Assembly: GCA_030682135.1 (NCBI GenBank) | Contig: JAUXQT010000008.1 | Location: forward strand, 1-64,000 | DNA: 64,000 nucleotides | Reading direction: 5' to 3' | Source of the DNA: Nitrospirota bacterium | GTDB taxonomy: Bacteria > Nitrospirota > Nitrospiria > Nitrospirales > Nitrospiraceae | In this document: positions 47,633 through 55,840 of the stretch, one piece after another | Layout of the letters: every line of letters begins with the position of its first letter | How positions within the stretch are numbered: the stretch's first letter is position 1 | The notes under the pieces: generated by a model | Databases searched by the model: none | Seen by the model: only the letters and a program-made list of their open reading frames with translations | What the model was told of the DNA's origin: nothing | Program-made: the position numbers and the translations under genes

Positions 47633-47756
47633 CAGGATGCTCAAACAGCCGGCCAGCAAGGCCGCAGGCGAGTCGAAACCGGAGGCGTACCCTCAGGGGT
47701 ACGTTGAGGATTTCGATGAGCCGAGAACGAAGCTGGTGGGCTGTTTGAGCATCCTG
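47633..47756 (+). repeat. MITE-like element, copy B
   Basis: A 124-bp element with perfect 18-bp terminal inverted repeats (CAGGATGCTCAAACAGCC and its complement at 47739-47756). The interior matches copy A closely. The central hairpin is GTACCC-tcag-GGGTAC. It ends 14 bp before the gcvH ATG, directly upstream of the AAAGGAG ribosome-binding site. Confidence 0.9.
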
Positions 47757-47770
47757 CTAAAGGAGCGCGC

Positions 47771-48157
47771 ATGATTCCGAAAGATCTCCGGTACCACCAA
47801 GAGCATGAATGGGTGCGCGTGAGCGGCACGCAGGCCACGGTCGGCATCAGTCATTTTGCCCAGGATGCGTTGGGCGATATTGTCTTCATCGATATGCCGA
47901 AGCCCGGCGCCGTCGTGAAGGCGGGTCAGCAGATCGGCGAGGTGGAATCGACCAAGACGACCTCTACGATCTACACGCCGGTGAGCGGCACCATTGCCAA
48001 GATCAATGCCGACTTGAAAGATCACCCGGAAGCGGTGAACTCCGATCCCTACGGCAAGGGCTGGATGGTGCTGATCGATCTCTCCAATGCGGGCGAAGTC
48101 GAGGGGCTGATGACATCAGCCCAGTACGAGGCCTTTCTCTCCACGCAAAAGCATTGA
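47771..48157 (+). CDS. gcvH: Glycine cleavage system H protein
   Basis: A 128-aa lipoyl carrier protein. MIPKDLRYHQEHEWVRVSGTQATVGISHFAQDALGDIVFIDMP is typical, and the lipoylated lysine is K62 in GEVESTKTTSTIY. It shuttles the aminomethyl group between the P, T and L proteins; GcvH is also a relay in lipoate assembly in some bacteria. AAAGGAG precedes the ATG. Only the L-protein gene follows, with no gcvP or gcvT here. Confidence 0.95.
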   Translation: MIPKDLRYHQEHEWVRVSGTQATVGISHFAQDALGDIVFIDMPKPGAVVKAGQQIGEVESTKTTSTIYTPVSGTIAKINADLKDHPEAVNSDPYGKGWMVLIDLSNAGEVEGLMTSAQYEAFLSTQKH

Positions 48158-48166
48158 TTCGTTTCC

Positions 48167-49594
48167 ATGTCTAAGCACATCGTCATTGTCGGCGCCGGGC
48201 CTGGCGGGTATGTCGCGGCGATTCGCGCAGCCCAGCTGGGCGCCCGCGTGACCGTGATCGAGTCCCACGCGCTTGGCGGCGTCTGTTTAAATTGGGGCTG
48301 CATTCCCAGCAAGGCCCTCCTCTCGGTCGTCGAGCTCGGCGACAAAGTCAAAAAATCAGCAGACATGGGCCTGCTCGTTCAGGGACCGGTCTCGTACGAT
48401 CTTGCCAAGATGGTCGCCCGAAAGAATAAGGTGGTGGCGACGCTCGTGAAGGGCATTGCCACTTTGTTCAAGGCTTGGAATATCGAACAGGTGCAGGGGA
48501 CCGGTTCAATCCGCGACCGGCAGACGGTGATGGTGACTGCTGCCGATGGGTCGGTGCGGGATATTCAGGCCGATGCCATCGTGGTGGCGACCGGATCCTC
48601 CTGGCCGAATCTGCCGCAGTTTCCCATCGATGGACAGCAATTGCTCACGAGCCAACACCTCTTGGATCTCGATCGCATTCCTGCGAGTTTACTGATCGTC
48701 GGGGCTGGTGTCGAAGGTTGTGAGTTCGCCGCACTCTATAGCGGTCTTGGAACTGCCGTCACGATTGTGGAATTGATGCCACGGGTCTTGTCCCTGGAAG
48801 ATGAGGATATCTCCTCAACGATGGAGCGGGAGCTGAAGAAGCGCGGGGTCACGGTCGAGACCGGAACCACTGTGGAGAAATTGGAGCGGTCACCGACGGC
48901 AGTCACCGCCTATTTGAAAGACGGTTCACAGGTTGTGGCGGAGAAGCTGCTGGTATCCGTCGGGCGAGGGTTCAATAGCAAAGGCATCGGACTGGAGCAG
49001 GTCGGGGTGCAAACGGGACGGCGGGGAGAGATTCTCGTGAACGACCGGATGGAAACATCGGTGCCGGGGGTCTACGCGATCGGCGACGTGGTCGGCAAAG
49101 TGATGTTGGCGCATGTGGCCTCGGCTCAGGGAAAAGTGGCAGTCGAAAATATCATGGGCCATGAGACGGCGGTTCGCTATGACGTCATTCCTGCCGGAAT
49201 TTTTACCCTGCCGGAAATCGGTCGTGTGGGTCTGACGGAGCAGCAGGCGCGCGAACGGGCCCAGGCTGCCGGGCAGAACCCGGATGAGACCATTCAGGTC
49301 GGACGTTTTCGCTATGCCGGCTTGGGGAAGGCGCAGGCGACAGGGGATACGACGGGCCTGTTCAAGGTCATCGCCGAGTCCACGAGCGGAAAAATTCTCG
49401 GCGTGCATATCCTTGGGGCCCATGCGGCCGACCTGGTGCATGAAGCGGCTTTGGCGATGCAAGTCGGTGCGACGGTGACGCACATGGCCGAGATGATCCA
49501 TGCCCATCCCACGCTGGCCGAGGGGCTGATGGAAGCGGCGGAGGATGTCGAAGGCAAGGCGATTCATCAGGCGCGAAAGCGGATGCCGTCATGA
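48167..49594 (+). CDS. lpdA: Dihydrolipoyl dehydrogenase
   Basis: A 475-aa flavoprotein disulfide reductase. The FAD motif is IVIVGAGPGGYVAAIRAAQLGA, the redox pair lies in GGVCLNWGCIPSKALL, the NAD motif is LLIVGAGVEGCEFAALYSGLG, GVYAIGDVVG follows, and the C-terminal active-site HAHPTLAEGLMEA holds the His-Glu pair. It reoxidises dihydrolipoamide. The gcvH neighbour argues for a role as L-protein, though it may also serve 2-oxoacid dehydrogenases. It overlaps the next gene by 4 bp. Confidence 0.96.
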   Translation: MSKHIVIVGAGPGGYVAAIRAAQLGARVTVIESHALGGVCLNWGCIPSKALLSVVELGDKVKKSADMGLLVQGPVSYDLAKMVARKNKVVATLVKGIATLFKAWNIEQVQGTGSIRDRQTVMVTAADGSVRDIQADAIVVATGSSWPNLPQFPIDGQQLLTSQHLLDLDRIPASLLIVGAGVEGCEFAALYSGLGTAVTIVELMPRVLSLEDEDISSTMERELKKRGVTVETGTTVEKLERSPTAVTAYLKDGSQVVAEKLLVSVGRGFNSKGIGLEQVGVQTGRRGEILVNDRMETSVPGVYAIGDVVGKVMLAHVASAQGKVAVENIMGHETAVRYDVIPAGIFTLPEIGRVGLTEQQARERAQAAGQNPDETIQVGRFRYAGLGKAQATGDTTGLFKVIAESTSGKILGVHILGAHAADLVHEAALAMQVGATVTHMAEMIHAHPTLAEGLMEAAEDVEGKAIHQARKRMPS

Positions 49595-50067
49595 TGCAGT
49601 CTTTTCTTATCAAGCTCGGGATGTTCGCCGTGACGATGGCCGTCGTGTTCTGGATCGGCTGGACCCTGCCGACCTCGTTTGACCGGGATCATGATCGTGC
49701 CGCGAAATCGTTCGAAGGGGCGCCGTCTGCCAATACTCTAAGCCGTGGGCCAGCTGCTGCGGTGAGTCTCGCCCCTGCGACGTTGCCGCCAGATCCGCAG
49801 GCCATGGCTCCTGCGCCGAGACGATCGCGCCAGGGGCTCCTCGATCTGAACCGCGCGACGGAACAGGACTTCGATGCCTTGCCTGGGATCGGCCCCAAGT
49901 TGGCGGAACGGATTCTGGCGCATCGGCAATCGGTGGGAGCCTTTCACTCGCTCGACGAATTGCGGGCCGTCAAAGGGATTGGGAAAAAGAAGTTTGAGCG
50001 GATTCGTCCATTGGTCACGGTGACGCCAGAGGCCACATCTCTAGACAGAGGGAAGAAAACGACATGA
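49591..50067 (+). CDS. ComEA-like helix-hairpin-helix DNA-binding protein
   Basis: A 158-aa protein with an N-terminal membrane anchor ([20 protein letters not shown]), a Pro/Ala-rich linker (~residues 50-85) and a C-terminal double helix-hairpin-helix domain ([55 protein letters not shown]). This is the architecture of ComEA, which binds incoming DNA in the periplasm and passes it to ComEC, encoded at 14196. It lies between lpdA and tyrS with 4-bp overlaps on both sides. Confidence 0.88.
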   Translation: MMQSFLIKLGMFAVTMAVVFWIGWTLPTSFDRDHDRAAKSFEGAPSANTLSRGPAAAVSLAPATLPPDPQAMAPAPRRSRQGLLDLNRATEQDFDALPGIGPKLAERILAHRQSVGAFHSLDELRAVKGIGKKKFERIRPLVTVTPEATSLDRGKKTT

Positions 50068-51275
50068 GCGAACTCTCCCGTCAACTCGAGTTAATCCTCC
50101 GCGGAGTGGTGGAGGTCATTCAACGGGCTGAACTTGAATCGAAACTGACACGTTCTTTGAAAGAGAACCGTCCGCTTCGTGTCAAGGCTGGATTCGACCC
50201 GACCGCGCCGGATCTGCATCTGGGCCATACGGTCTTGATTCACAAGCTCAAGCACTTTCAAGAGCTGGGGCATCAAGTCATCTTCTTGATCGGTGATTTT
50301 ACCGGGATGATCGGGGATCCGACCGGCCAATCCGATACACGGGTCGCGTTGTCGAAAGAAAAAGTCTTGGAGAATGCCAAGACCTACGAGCGGCAGATTT
50401 TTAAAATCCTGGATCCTGCCAAGACGCTGGTGGAGTTCAACAGCCGCTGGATGGGCACGATGACGGCGGAAGGCTTGATCCATCTGAGCGCGCATAGCAG
50501 CGTGGCGCGGATGCTCGAACGGGACGACTTCCACAAGCGCTATCACGAGCAGAAGCCGATCAGCATCCATGAGTTCATGTACCCGCTCGTGCAGGGCTAC
50601 GATTCCGTGGCGCTCAAGTCCGATATCGAGTTGGGCGGTACCGATCAAAAGTTCAATCTGTTGATGGGGCGTGAGTTGCAGCGGGATTATGGCCAGGAGC
50701 CTCAAGTGGTCATCACGATGCCGTTGCTCGAGGGCACGGACGGCGTCAAAAAGATGAGCAAGAGCCAGGGGAACTACATTGCGCTGGAAGATGCGCCGAA
50801 CGACATGTTCGGCAAGCTCATGTCCGTCAGCGATGCCTTGATGCTCCGGTACTACGAGCTGCTCACCACGGAAGACTTGGCTGGAGTAAAGGCCGCGCAT
50901 CCGATGGAGGCGAAGCAGGCACTCGCGGCGATGATTGTGGCCCGGTATCACGGGACTGAAGCCGGTCAGCAGGCGAGGGCGGCCTTTCAGCAGAAATTTT
51001 CAGAACGAGAGTTTCCCGCAGAGCCGGATGTGCGTTTGATCCTGACCTTGGCCGATTTGCGCGAGGGGCAGACTATCGGTCTTGTCGATTTGGTCGCCAA
51101 GACAGGGTTGGTTCCGAGCAAGAGCGAAGCCCGGCGGCTGATCGTTCAGGGCGGGTTAGAGGTCGATGAACAGAAGCAGAGCGATGCGAATGCCATCTTA
51201 TCGATCGTGACAGGCCAGATGTATCGCCTGAAGGTTGGTCGTCGTAAGTTTGCACTGGTTGAATTCAAGGGATAG
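50064..51275 (+). CDS. tyrS: Tyrosyl-tRNA synthetase
   Basis: A 403-aa class I synthetase. The HIGH-type motif is LHLGH (~residues 50-54), the KMSKS loop is [11 protein letters not shown] (~228-238), and a C-terminal S4 RNA-binding domain ([17 protein letters not shown]) completes it. The subfamily resembles the TyrZ-type shorter bacterial enzymes. No T-box leader is visible; it is embedded in the lpdA-comEA run. Length and domains are normal. Confidence 0.96.
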   Translation: MSELSRQLELILRGVVEVIQRAELESKLTRSLKENRPLRVKAGFDPTAPDLHLGHTVLIHKLKHFQELGHQVIFLIGDFTGMIGDPTGQSDTRVALSKEKVLENAKTYERQIFKILDPAKTLVEFNSRWMGTMTAEGLIHLSAHSSVARMLERDDFHKRYHEQKPISIHEFMYPLVQGYDSVALKSDIELGGTDQKFNLLMGRELQRDYGQEPQVVITMPLLEGTDGVKKMSKSQGNYIALEDAPNDMFGKLMSVSDALMLRYYELLTTEDLAGVKAAHPMEAKQALAAMIVARYHGTEAGQQARAAFQQKFSEREFPAEPDVRLILTLADLREGQTIGLVDLVAKTGLVPSKSEARRLIVQGGLEVDEQKQSDANAILSIVTGQMYRLKVGRRKFALVEFKG

Positions 51276-51288
51276 TACGAGGAGTTTC

Positions 51289-51317
51289 TTGACTTGGCCT
51301 AGAGGCCCAGGTAGGAT
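51289..51317 (+). promoter_or_regulatory. Promoter of tRNA-Gly
   Basis: TTGACT (51289-51294) and TAGGAT (51312-51317) are separated by 17 bp, with the tRNA beginning 13 bp after the -10 box. The spacer contains a small GGCCT-ag-AGGCC inverted repeat. Confidence 0.65.
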
Positions 51318-51329
51318 TCGGTGCAGTGA

Positions 51330-51404
51330 GCGGGCGTAGCTCAGTGGTAGAGTCCTTGCTTCCCAAGCAAGTTGTCAGGGGTTCAAATCCCCTCGCCCGC
51401 TCCA
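51330..51404 (+). tRNA. tRNA-Gly (anticodon CCC)
   Basis: A complete cloverleaf. The acceptor stem is GCGGGCG with CGCCCGC, the D arm GCTC-AGTGGTA-GAGT, the anticodon stem CTTGC with GCAAG around loop TTCCCAA (anticodon CCC), and the T arm AGGGG-TTCAAAT-CCCCT. The 3' CCA is encoded (51402-51404). It reads GGG codons. Confidence 0.95.
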
Positions 51405-51510
51405 ACATATAGACTGAAACGTGAGGCGTGACGCGTCTTACGGAAGAGATGGAGGACTTGAGAGGCATGCGCTTCCAAGTCCTTTGTTGTATCTAGGGAA
51501 AGGTGGGGTG

Positions 51511-51759
51511 ATGAAACAGACGGTCATGCTTGGATTGGCGTTCTGGTGCCTCTTCACTGTCACCGGCTGTCATTACTATGAAGAATATCGGGTGCTCAAA
51601 TCGACGGCCGATTTGCAGGATGAGCGCGCGGAACTCCTGAAGGCCTATCGGCTCTGTTTGGCGAAGTATCAAGATGAGCCTCCCAAGGCGAAAGAGATGT
51701 GTTCCCCATACACGCAGTCTTTGCGGGAAATCGAAGTCAGGCAGCAGCATGGGCGATAG
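51511..51759 (+). CDS. Small lipoprotein
   Basis: An 82-aa protein with a signal peptide ending FTVTGC (lipidated Cys20), followed by about 60 mostly charged residues that should be helical (YYEEYRVLKSTADLQDERAELLKAYRLCLAKY). Two further cysteines lie in the helix region. GGAAAGGTGGGG precedes the ATG. There is no recognisable family. It probably shares a transcript with the following membrane protein. Confidence 0.75.
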   Translation: MKQTVMLGLAFWCLFTVTGCHYYEEYRVLKSTADLQDERAELLKAYRLCLAKYQDEPPKAKEMCSPYTQSLREIEVRQQHGR

Positions 51760-51787
51760 CCCTATGCGCTATCAACGAGGAGGCACT

Positions 51788-52102
51788 GTGAGCCGAGGCC
51801 AATATGTATTGTTAGTCGTCGTGACGCTCGTCGGAAGTATCGTCGGTGGAGCCGTCAGCGGCTGGTGGCTGACGCCGATAACTGCGAAGGCGCAGAAGAC
51901 GAATGGGGTGAATGCGGAAGAGTTTCTTCTGCTGGATCAGACCGGAAAGGCACGAGCTGGATTGGGACTTGATAAGAGCGGTGAGGTCGGTCTGGTGCTG
52001 ATGAGCCGTGATGGGAATCGGACGTTGGCCCTGTCGCCGGACGATCGGTTTGCCGTGAAGCTGTCCGATCAGAGCGGACGTGTGATTTGGTCGGCTCCAT
52101 AG
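51788..52102 (+). CDS. Single-pass membrane protein with small beta domain
   Basis: A 104-aa protein. I start it at GTG 51788 because GAGGAGG stands just before it; the frame stays open to 51674 inside the upstream gene. One helix (YVLLVVVTLVGSIVGGAVSGWWL) is followed by EEFLLLDQTGKARAGLGLDKSGEVGLVLMSRDGNRTLALSPDD. That segment consists of short strand repeats of the kind seen in bacterial proteins that carry a membrane-anchored 'DxxGkxRa.lg' unit. The function is unknown. Confidence 0.7.
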   Translation: MSRGQYVLLVVVTLVGSIVGGAVSGWWLTPITAKAQKTNGVNAEEFLLLDQTGKARAGLGLDKSGEVGLVLMSRDGNRTLALSPDDRFAVKLSDQSGRVIWSAP

Positions 52103-52176
52103 GATCTTCTGGGACGCTAGCTTGGCTTGCGAGACGAGGGGCTTGCGTGGGTGGGCAAGAGTACAAATGGTTCGAG

Positions 52177-52221
52177 GTTCGAAGTCCAAGGTGTGGCTAC
52201 GCGAGGCCCTGAACTTCGAAC
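52177..52221. repeat. Inverted repeat / possible bidirectional terminator
   Basis: GTTCGAAGT (52177-52185) and ACTTCGAAC (52213-52221) form a perfect 9-bp stem around a 27-nt loop, between the convergent genes at 51788 (+) and rpmB (-). There is no clear T run on either side. It may end both transcripts or be another small repeat. Confidence 0.45.
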
Positions 52222-52242
52222 GCCGGTCTTTGTCTGGATCTG

Positions 52243-52434
52243 CTATACGGCTTTGATGACTTTGCCGCTGCGAAGGCAGCGAGTGCAGACGCGAAGGCGC
52301 TTTGGCTGACCGTCGATCAAGGCCCTGACTGGCTGGAGATTGGGCTTGAAGATCCGCTTGGTCTTGTTATTGGCGTGACTGATGTTATTGCCGGATTGGC
52401 GTCGTTTGTCGCAGAGGTCGCATGTAAATGCCAC
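52243..52434 (-). CDS. rpmB: 50S ribosomal protein L28
   Basis: A 63-aa protein, GTG start at 52434 with GAAGGAG upstream. The sequence [59 protein letters not shown] is a standard L28. Both CxxC pairs are kept, so this is the zinc-binding (C+) form. It stands alone, without rpmG. Confidence 0.93.
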   Translation of the reverse strand: MAFTCDLCDKRRQSGNNISHANNKTKRIFKPNLQPVRALIDGQPKRLRVCTRCLRSGKVIKAV

Positions 52435-52577
52435 GGGTACACTCCTTCATCTGGTCGAATCAAGACAATATTGCGAACGGGGGAATGTACCACAGGGCCA
52501 TCAGTCTTGACAAGCAGGTTGGGGGGAAGCATGAGTGGTTGTTCGGGAGTGTCGGGATTGCGAGCGGAGAGGGAATC

Positions 52578-52844
52578 ATGACCGGAATTGATCTGTTGGG
52601 TTTTGCGGCAGGGACGTTGACGACCTGTGCCTTCTGGCCCCAACTGCAGAAGACCTGGATCTCGAAGTCCGCTGGCGATGTCTCGCTGGGTATGCTGGCG
52701 ATTTTCACGTCAGGCGTCTGCCTCTGGTTTCTCTATGGACTGGTGCTTCAGTCCTGGCCGATCATTTTGACCAATGCAGTGACCCTGCTTCTGACCGGGG
52801 CGATTCTGGTCCTCAAGTTACGGTATCGGGTTAGTGGCGGTTAG
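52578..52844 (+). CDS. SemiSWEET (PQ-loop) sugar transporter
   Basis: An 88-aa membrane protein with three helices, the length of a bacterial SemiSWEET half-transporter. The PQ motif is in CAFWPQLQKTWISKSAGDVSLGML, and WFLYGLVLQSWPIILTNAVTLLLTGAIL gives the next helices. It would dimerise and carry small sugars by facilitated diffusion. The ATG at 52578 follows GGAGAGGG. Its end overlaps the convergent minus-strand gene by 14 bp. Confidence 0.85.
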   Translation: MTGIDLLGFAAGTLTTCAFWPQLQKTWISKSAGDVSLGMLAIFTSGVCLWFLYGLVLQSWPIILTNAVTLLLTGAILVLKLRYRVSGG

Positions 52845-54258
52845 TGCGACGGGCTGGAAGAGATGCTTGCGATTCCTTGGGCGCCGGTGCGAGCGTCACG
52901 ATCGCAGGCACGCTGACATCGAAACTCGTATCGCCACCATCGTCGAATCGGTCTTTCCCCACGCTATAGATCTTCTGCTGTGTCGGGCTCCACAACATCG
53001 GTAATCCGCTAAATGGGTCGTAATAGGACGAGCCGACTTCCGCGAGTCGATTCGGCACGGTGGTTTGTGCGCTCGGGCGCCGCAATACGACCTGTAACAA
53101 AGCGAGCCGCAGCCTGGCATCGGTCTCCTTCAGCTGATAGTGGAAGGGGGCCCAGTCAGGCTCGAATGGAGCGGTATTGATGAGGCGGTCAGTCATGCCG
53201 TGGCGTACGGCTCCGGACAACTCTCGGAGTGTGGGTAAGGTGGTTTGTCCCGCTTCTGTCGCATGGATGATGGCATCGTAGTAGGTCGCGTACATTTCCC
53301 AGGTCTCTCGTGTCTGTAACGGGATGCCGACCAACGAGCGGCGCAGTGGATGTGCGATTCGATCAAAGGCCTGTTCGGGCAGACGGGCGGCGCCTGCGAG
53401 CCACTGCTGGGGAGTCAGGAGAGATTTGAACGGCCGTTTTGCGGTGAATGTGCCCGCGCGATCGGCCTGGACGCCAAGTGTAAATTGATGTTGCAGCGGC
53501 CAGCGGAGTGACGACTCAGTTGCCGTCAGCGGGGGAGCGATGTTGGGAGTCATCGCCAGGACGGTTTTATCGACGGTTGCTTGCGACAATAATGTCGAGA
53601 GCAGGTGAAGATCGTCGGTGATGACGATTTGCGCCATCACTTTGGTGGCGATAGTGGTGGCATCTCGAAGGACCTGCCGCCACATACGAAGATCTTGCGT
53701 CATCCGATGCATGCCCAAGACTGTCTGGCGGGAAAATCCGTCGGCGATATAGAGGCGATGGGCGAGAAATATTTCGGCAAAGCGAGGCGTGCCGTAGTGC
53801 GCAAAGCCCATGTCTTCGAACGGCATCGAGAGCCATCGTTCGTATCGAGTCAGAAGGGTCCGGTCGCGGACGGTCATCTGGTGGAACCATGTCTGCATAT
53901 TCCTGAACTCATTCATCGGGCTCTCGGCGTTCCAGGCTGGAAGGGTCTGCTCGGCAGAGAGCTGAATCTGCAGTTCTGCACGTCCAGGCTTATCGTAGTT
54001 GAATTCGCTGTTGCTGGGAGCGGCGTTGGTTTCAGCCCATATTTCATGCCCCGTCTTGGCGGGATCGAGCGTTGTAGCTGAGGCAAAACCGAGCAAATAG
54101 AAATAGCCATTCTCATAGGGGTCGATGAGACGCTGTTGCGGCTGTTCCAGGAGGCGAGAGAAGGCGGGGCTGGGCGGTTGCCCTTTCGAGGACCAGATCA
54201 GGCCTGAAATTTGGAAGAAGGCCCAGAGGATGAGCATGCCAATGATCAGGTGTTTCAT
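52831..54258 (-). CDS. 475-aa secreted or membrane-anchored protein of unknown function
   Basis: The chosen start is ATG 54258 (MKHLIIGMLILWAFFQISGLIW), which gives an N-terminal signal anchor; an opening at 54348 adds 30 unlikely residues. The remaining ~450 residues are predicted soluble and mostly helical, with no domain or catalytic motif that I recognise. A segment near the C-terminus (SSYYDPFSGLPMLWSPTQQKIYSVGKDRFDDGGD) resembles the end of proteins with a pseudopilin-like 'DPFSG.PL.Y...yslG.D..DdGG' tail. A role at the cell envelope is likely. It is divergent from the B12 uptake operon. Confidence 0.75.
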   Translation of the reverse strand: MKHLIIGMLILWAFFQISGLIWSSKGQPPSPAFSRLLEQPQQRLIDPYENGYFYLLGFASATTLDPAKTGHEIWAETNAAPSNSEFNYDKPGRAELQIQLSAEQTLPAWNAESPMNEFRNMQTWFHQMTVRDRTLLTRYERWLSMPFEDMGFAHYGTPRFAEIFLAHRLYIADGFSRQTVLGMHRMTQDLRMWRQVLRDATTIATKVMAQIVITDDLHLLSTLLSQATVDKTVLAMTPNIAPPLTATESSLRWPLQHQFTLGVQADRAGTFTAKRPFKSLLTPQQWLAGAARLPEQAFDRIAHPLRRSLVGIPLQTRETWEMYATYYDAIIHATEAGQTTLPTLRELSGAVRHGMTDRLINTAPFEPDWAPFHYQLKETDARLRLALLQVVLRRPSAQTTVPNRLAEVGSSYYDPFSGLPMLWSPTQQKIYSVGKDRFDDGGDTSFDVSVPAIVTLAPAPKESQASLPARRTNRH

Positions 54259-54465
54259 AGATACGTACGTATAAATTGCCTGTTGAGCCGGTCTTTTGTC
54301 TGAACCGCTATGTCCTTCTGGATCGTCTTGCAGGGCAGAGGTGAGCAAGGGCTATGCCGAAAGGCGTCCCGGAAAACCTCGGTCTTTTGCTCCCTTTGTC
54401 AGCGACTTCGGATCGGCGAGATGCCAGACGATAAGGAGAGGAGTGACGAACGGACATTATTGAAC

Positions 54466-54495
54466 TTGACAACCTTCTTCCTTGTCTCCTAGAGT
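54466..54495 (+). promoter_or_regulatory. Promoter of the btuFCD transcript
   Basis: TTGACA (54466-54471) and TAGAGT (54490-54495) are separated by 18 bp. The predicted start near 54502 lies about 11 nt before the first riboswitch stem. The 54259-54465 stretch shows nothing else I can identify. Confidence 0.65.
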
Positions 54496-54512
54496 GCCCT
54501 CCACATTGTGAC

Positions 54513-54740
54513 TCCTGGGTCAGGGAAGAGGGTGCAAGTCCCTCGCGGTCCCGCCGCTGTAAATGGGGACGAAACCCGTAAATGCCACTGGGAATACAGT
54601 GATCGGTGATGAGTGACGAGTGATGTGTTACGAGCGGTTGCAAGCTGCTCTACCTATCACCCCTAACGCATCACACATCACTCAAACCTGGGAAGGTACG
54701 GGGAGTAGGATGAACCATAAGCCAGAAGACCTCCCAGGAT
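54513..54740 (+). ncRNA. Cobalamin riboswitch 1 (upstream of btuFCD)
   Basis: A closing stem P1 pairs TCCTGGG (54513-54519) with CCCAGGA (54734-54740). Inside are the conserved blocks GGGTGCAAGTCCCTCGCGGTCCCGC split across the core, CCGCTGTAAATGGGGA, AAATGCCACTGG, TGGGAAGG, AGTAGGATGAA and the B12 box GCCAGAAGACCTCCC (usual CAGGAGACC, here CAGAAGACC). Adenosyl- or other cobalamin binding would repress the uptake genes downstream. The peripheral arm between GCCACTGG and TGGGAAGG is filled by a repeat element. Confidence 0.9.
54600..54684. repeat. GTGATCGGTGATGAG-type inverted repeat inside riboswitch 1
   Basis: This 85-bp piece begins GTGATCGGTGATGAGTGA, the same words as the left arm at 38538. 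Its inner arms pair perfectly over 11 bp (GAGTGATGTGT at 54619-54629 with ACACATCACTC at 54674-54684). It sits in the variable peripheral region of the aptamer. Confidence 0.8.
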
Positions 54741-54833
54741 AGTTGACCGACGTTCCCTCGTGGGCTGGGGAATTGGCGAGGATGAGTTGCGGGAGCAATC
54801 CTCAGGGTCTGTCAGGCCTTGGGGATTTTTTAT

Positions 54834-55838
54834 TTGCGCACCGCTGCATGGCATGGCCGATGGTGGTCCGGACTGTTGACGAGTATGGGAATACTCGTTC
54901 TGGCGATGGCCGCCTTCGCGAATGCAGATGATGGGACGTCGGGCATGGCACGTCGACAGCAGGGCATCCTCACCGGCATGCCGTTTATGGCGAACGTCTC
55001 GGCACGCGCCTATGTCGATGATGCGGGACGCCGCATGTATTTTGCCAAGCCTCCCGCACGAATCGTCTCGCTGGCGCCCAGCATCACGGAAATGCTGTTT
55101 GCCATGGAGGCGGGGGAGCAGCTCGTCGGTGTCACGGACTTTTGCGACTATCCACCAGAAGCTCTGACAAAGCCTAAAGTCGGCTACTCTAATCCGAACT
55201 TGGAAACGTTGGTGTCACTCCAACCTGATCTGGTGGTGGCGCCCAACGATTTCCTCAAGCCCGATATCATCGTCAAACTTGAACAGCTGAAGATCCCCGT
55301 CTTTATCTTGGCAGACAAGAACGTCGAGGGGATTTTCGTTCACATTCAGACGCTCGGACGAATTGTCGGACATTCGGCGAAGGCCGATACCGTCGCCATG
55401 CAGCTTCGGCATCAGGTGGCTGCGATCCAGCAGCGAGTTCGGGGAATGGATCCAGTGCGGATGCTCTATGTGTTGAACAGCCAGCCTCTGATCACCGTCG
55501 GGCCTGGCAGCTTCATCGATCAATTGATTGGAATGGCCGGAGGCGCCAATGTCGCGGCCAAGAGCGTCACGCCCTATCCGCGGCTCAGCATGGAGTCTGT
55601 GCTTCAAGAGGACCCGGAAGTGTTGGTGTTTCCAGTCGGCAAAGCGGAAGGCATCTCAGAGAGCGAGCAGCAGACCTGGCGGCAATGGTCGACGATGACG
55701 GCGGTGAAGCGCAGCAGGCTGCACCAGATTTCCGCCGATTGGCTGAACCGGCCCGGTCCTCGAATTGCGCAGGGGCTGGAAGCCCTTGCCGCCATTTTGC
55801 ATCCGGACCGTCTGTCGGATGGTCGAGTGGAACGGTAA
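54834..55838 (+). CDS. btuF: Vitamin B12 ABC transporter substrate-binding protein
   Basis: About 334 aa with a Sec signal peptide ending AFANA. The periplasmic binding domain (RIVSLAPSITEMLFAMEAGEQLVGVTDFCDYPPEALTKPKVGYSNPNLETLVSLQPDLVVA ) is the BtuF/TroA type with a long central helix. I prefer TTG 54834 as start since GGGGA lies eight bases upstream; TTG 54819 and ATG 54885 are alternatives. It follows the cobalamin riboswitch and precedes btuC and btuD, so cobalamin (or cobinamide) is the expected ligand. Confidence 0.9.
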   Translation: MRTAAWHGRWWSGLLTSMGILVLAMAAFANADDGTSGMARRQQGILTGMPFMANVSARAYVDDAGRRMYFAKPPARIVSLAPSITEMLFAMEAGEQLVGVTDFCDYPPEALTKPKVGYSNPNLETLVSLQPDLVVAPNDFLKPDIIVKLEQLKIPVFILADKNVEGIFVHIQTLGRIVGHSAKADTVAMQLRHQVAAIQQRVRGMDPVRMLYVLNSQPLITVGPGSFIDQLIGMAGGANVAAKSVTPYPRLSMESVLQEDPEVLVFPVGKAEGISESEQQTWRQWSTMTAVKRSRLHQISADWLNRPGPRIAQGLEALAAILHPDRLSDGRVER

Positions 55839-55840
55839 CG

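Noticed and set aside
47506-47748. Possible small gene or pseudogene in the gap before gcvH
   Set aside because: The second half is repeat element sequence, and the rest has no domain or ribosome-binding site.
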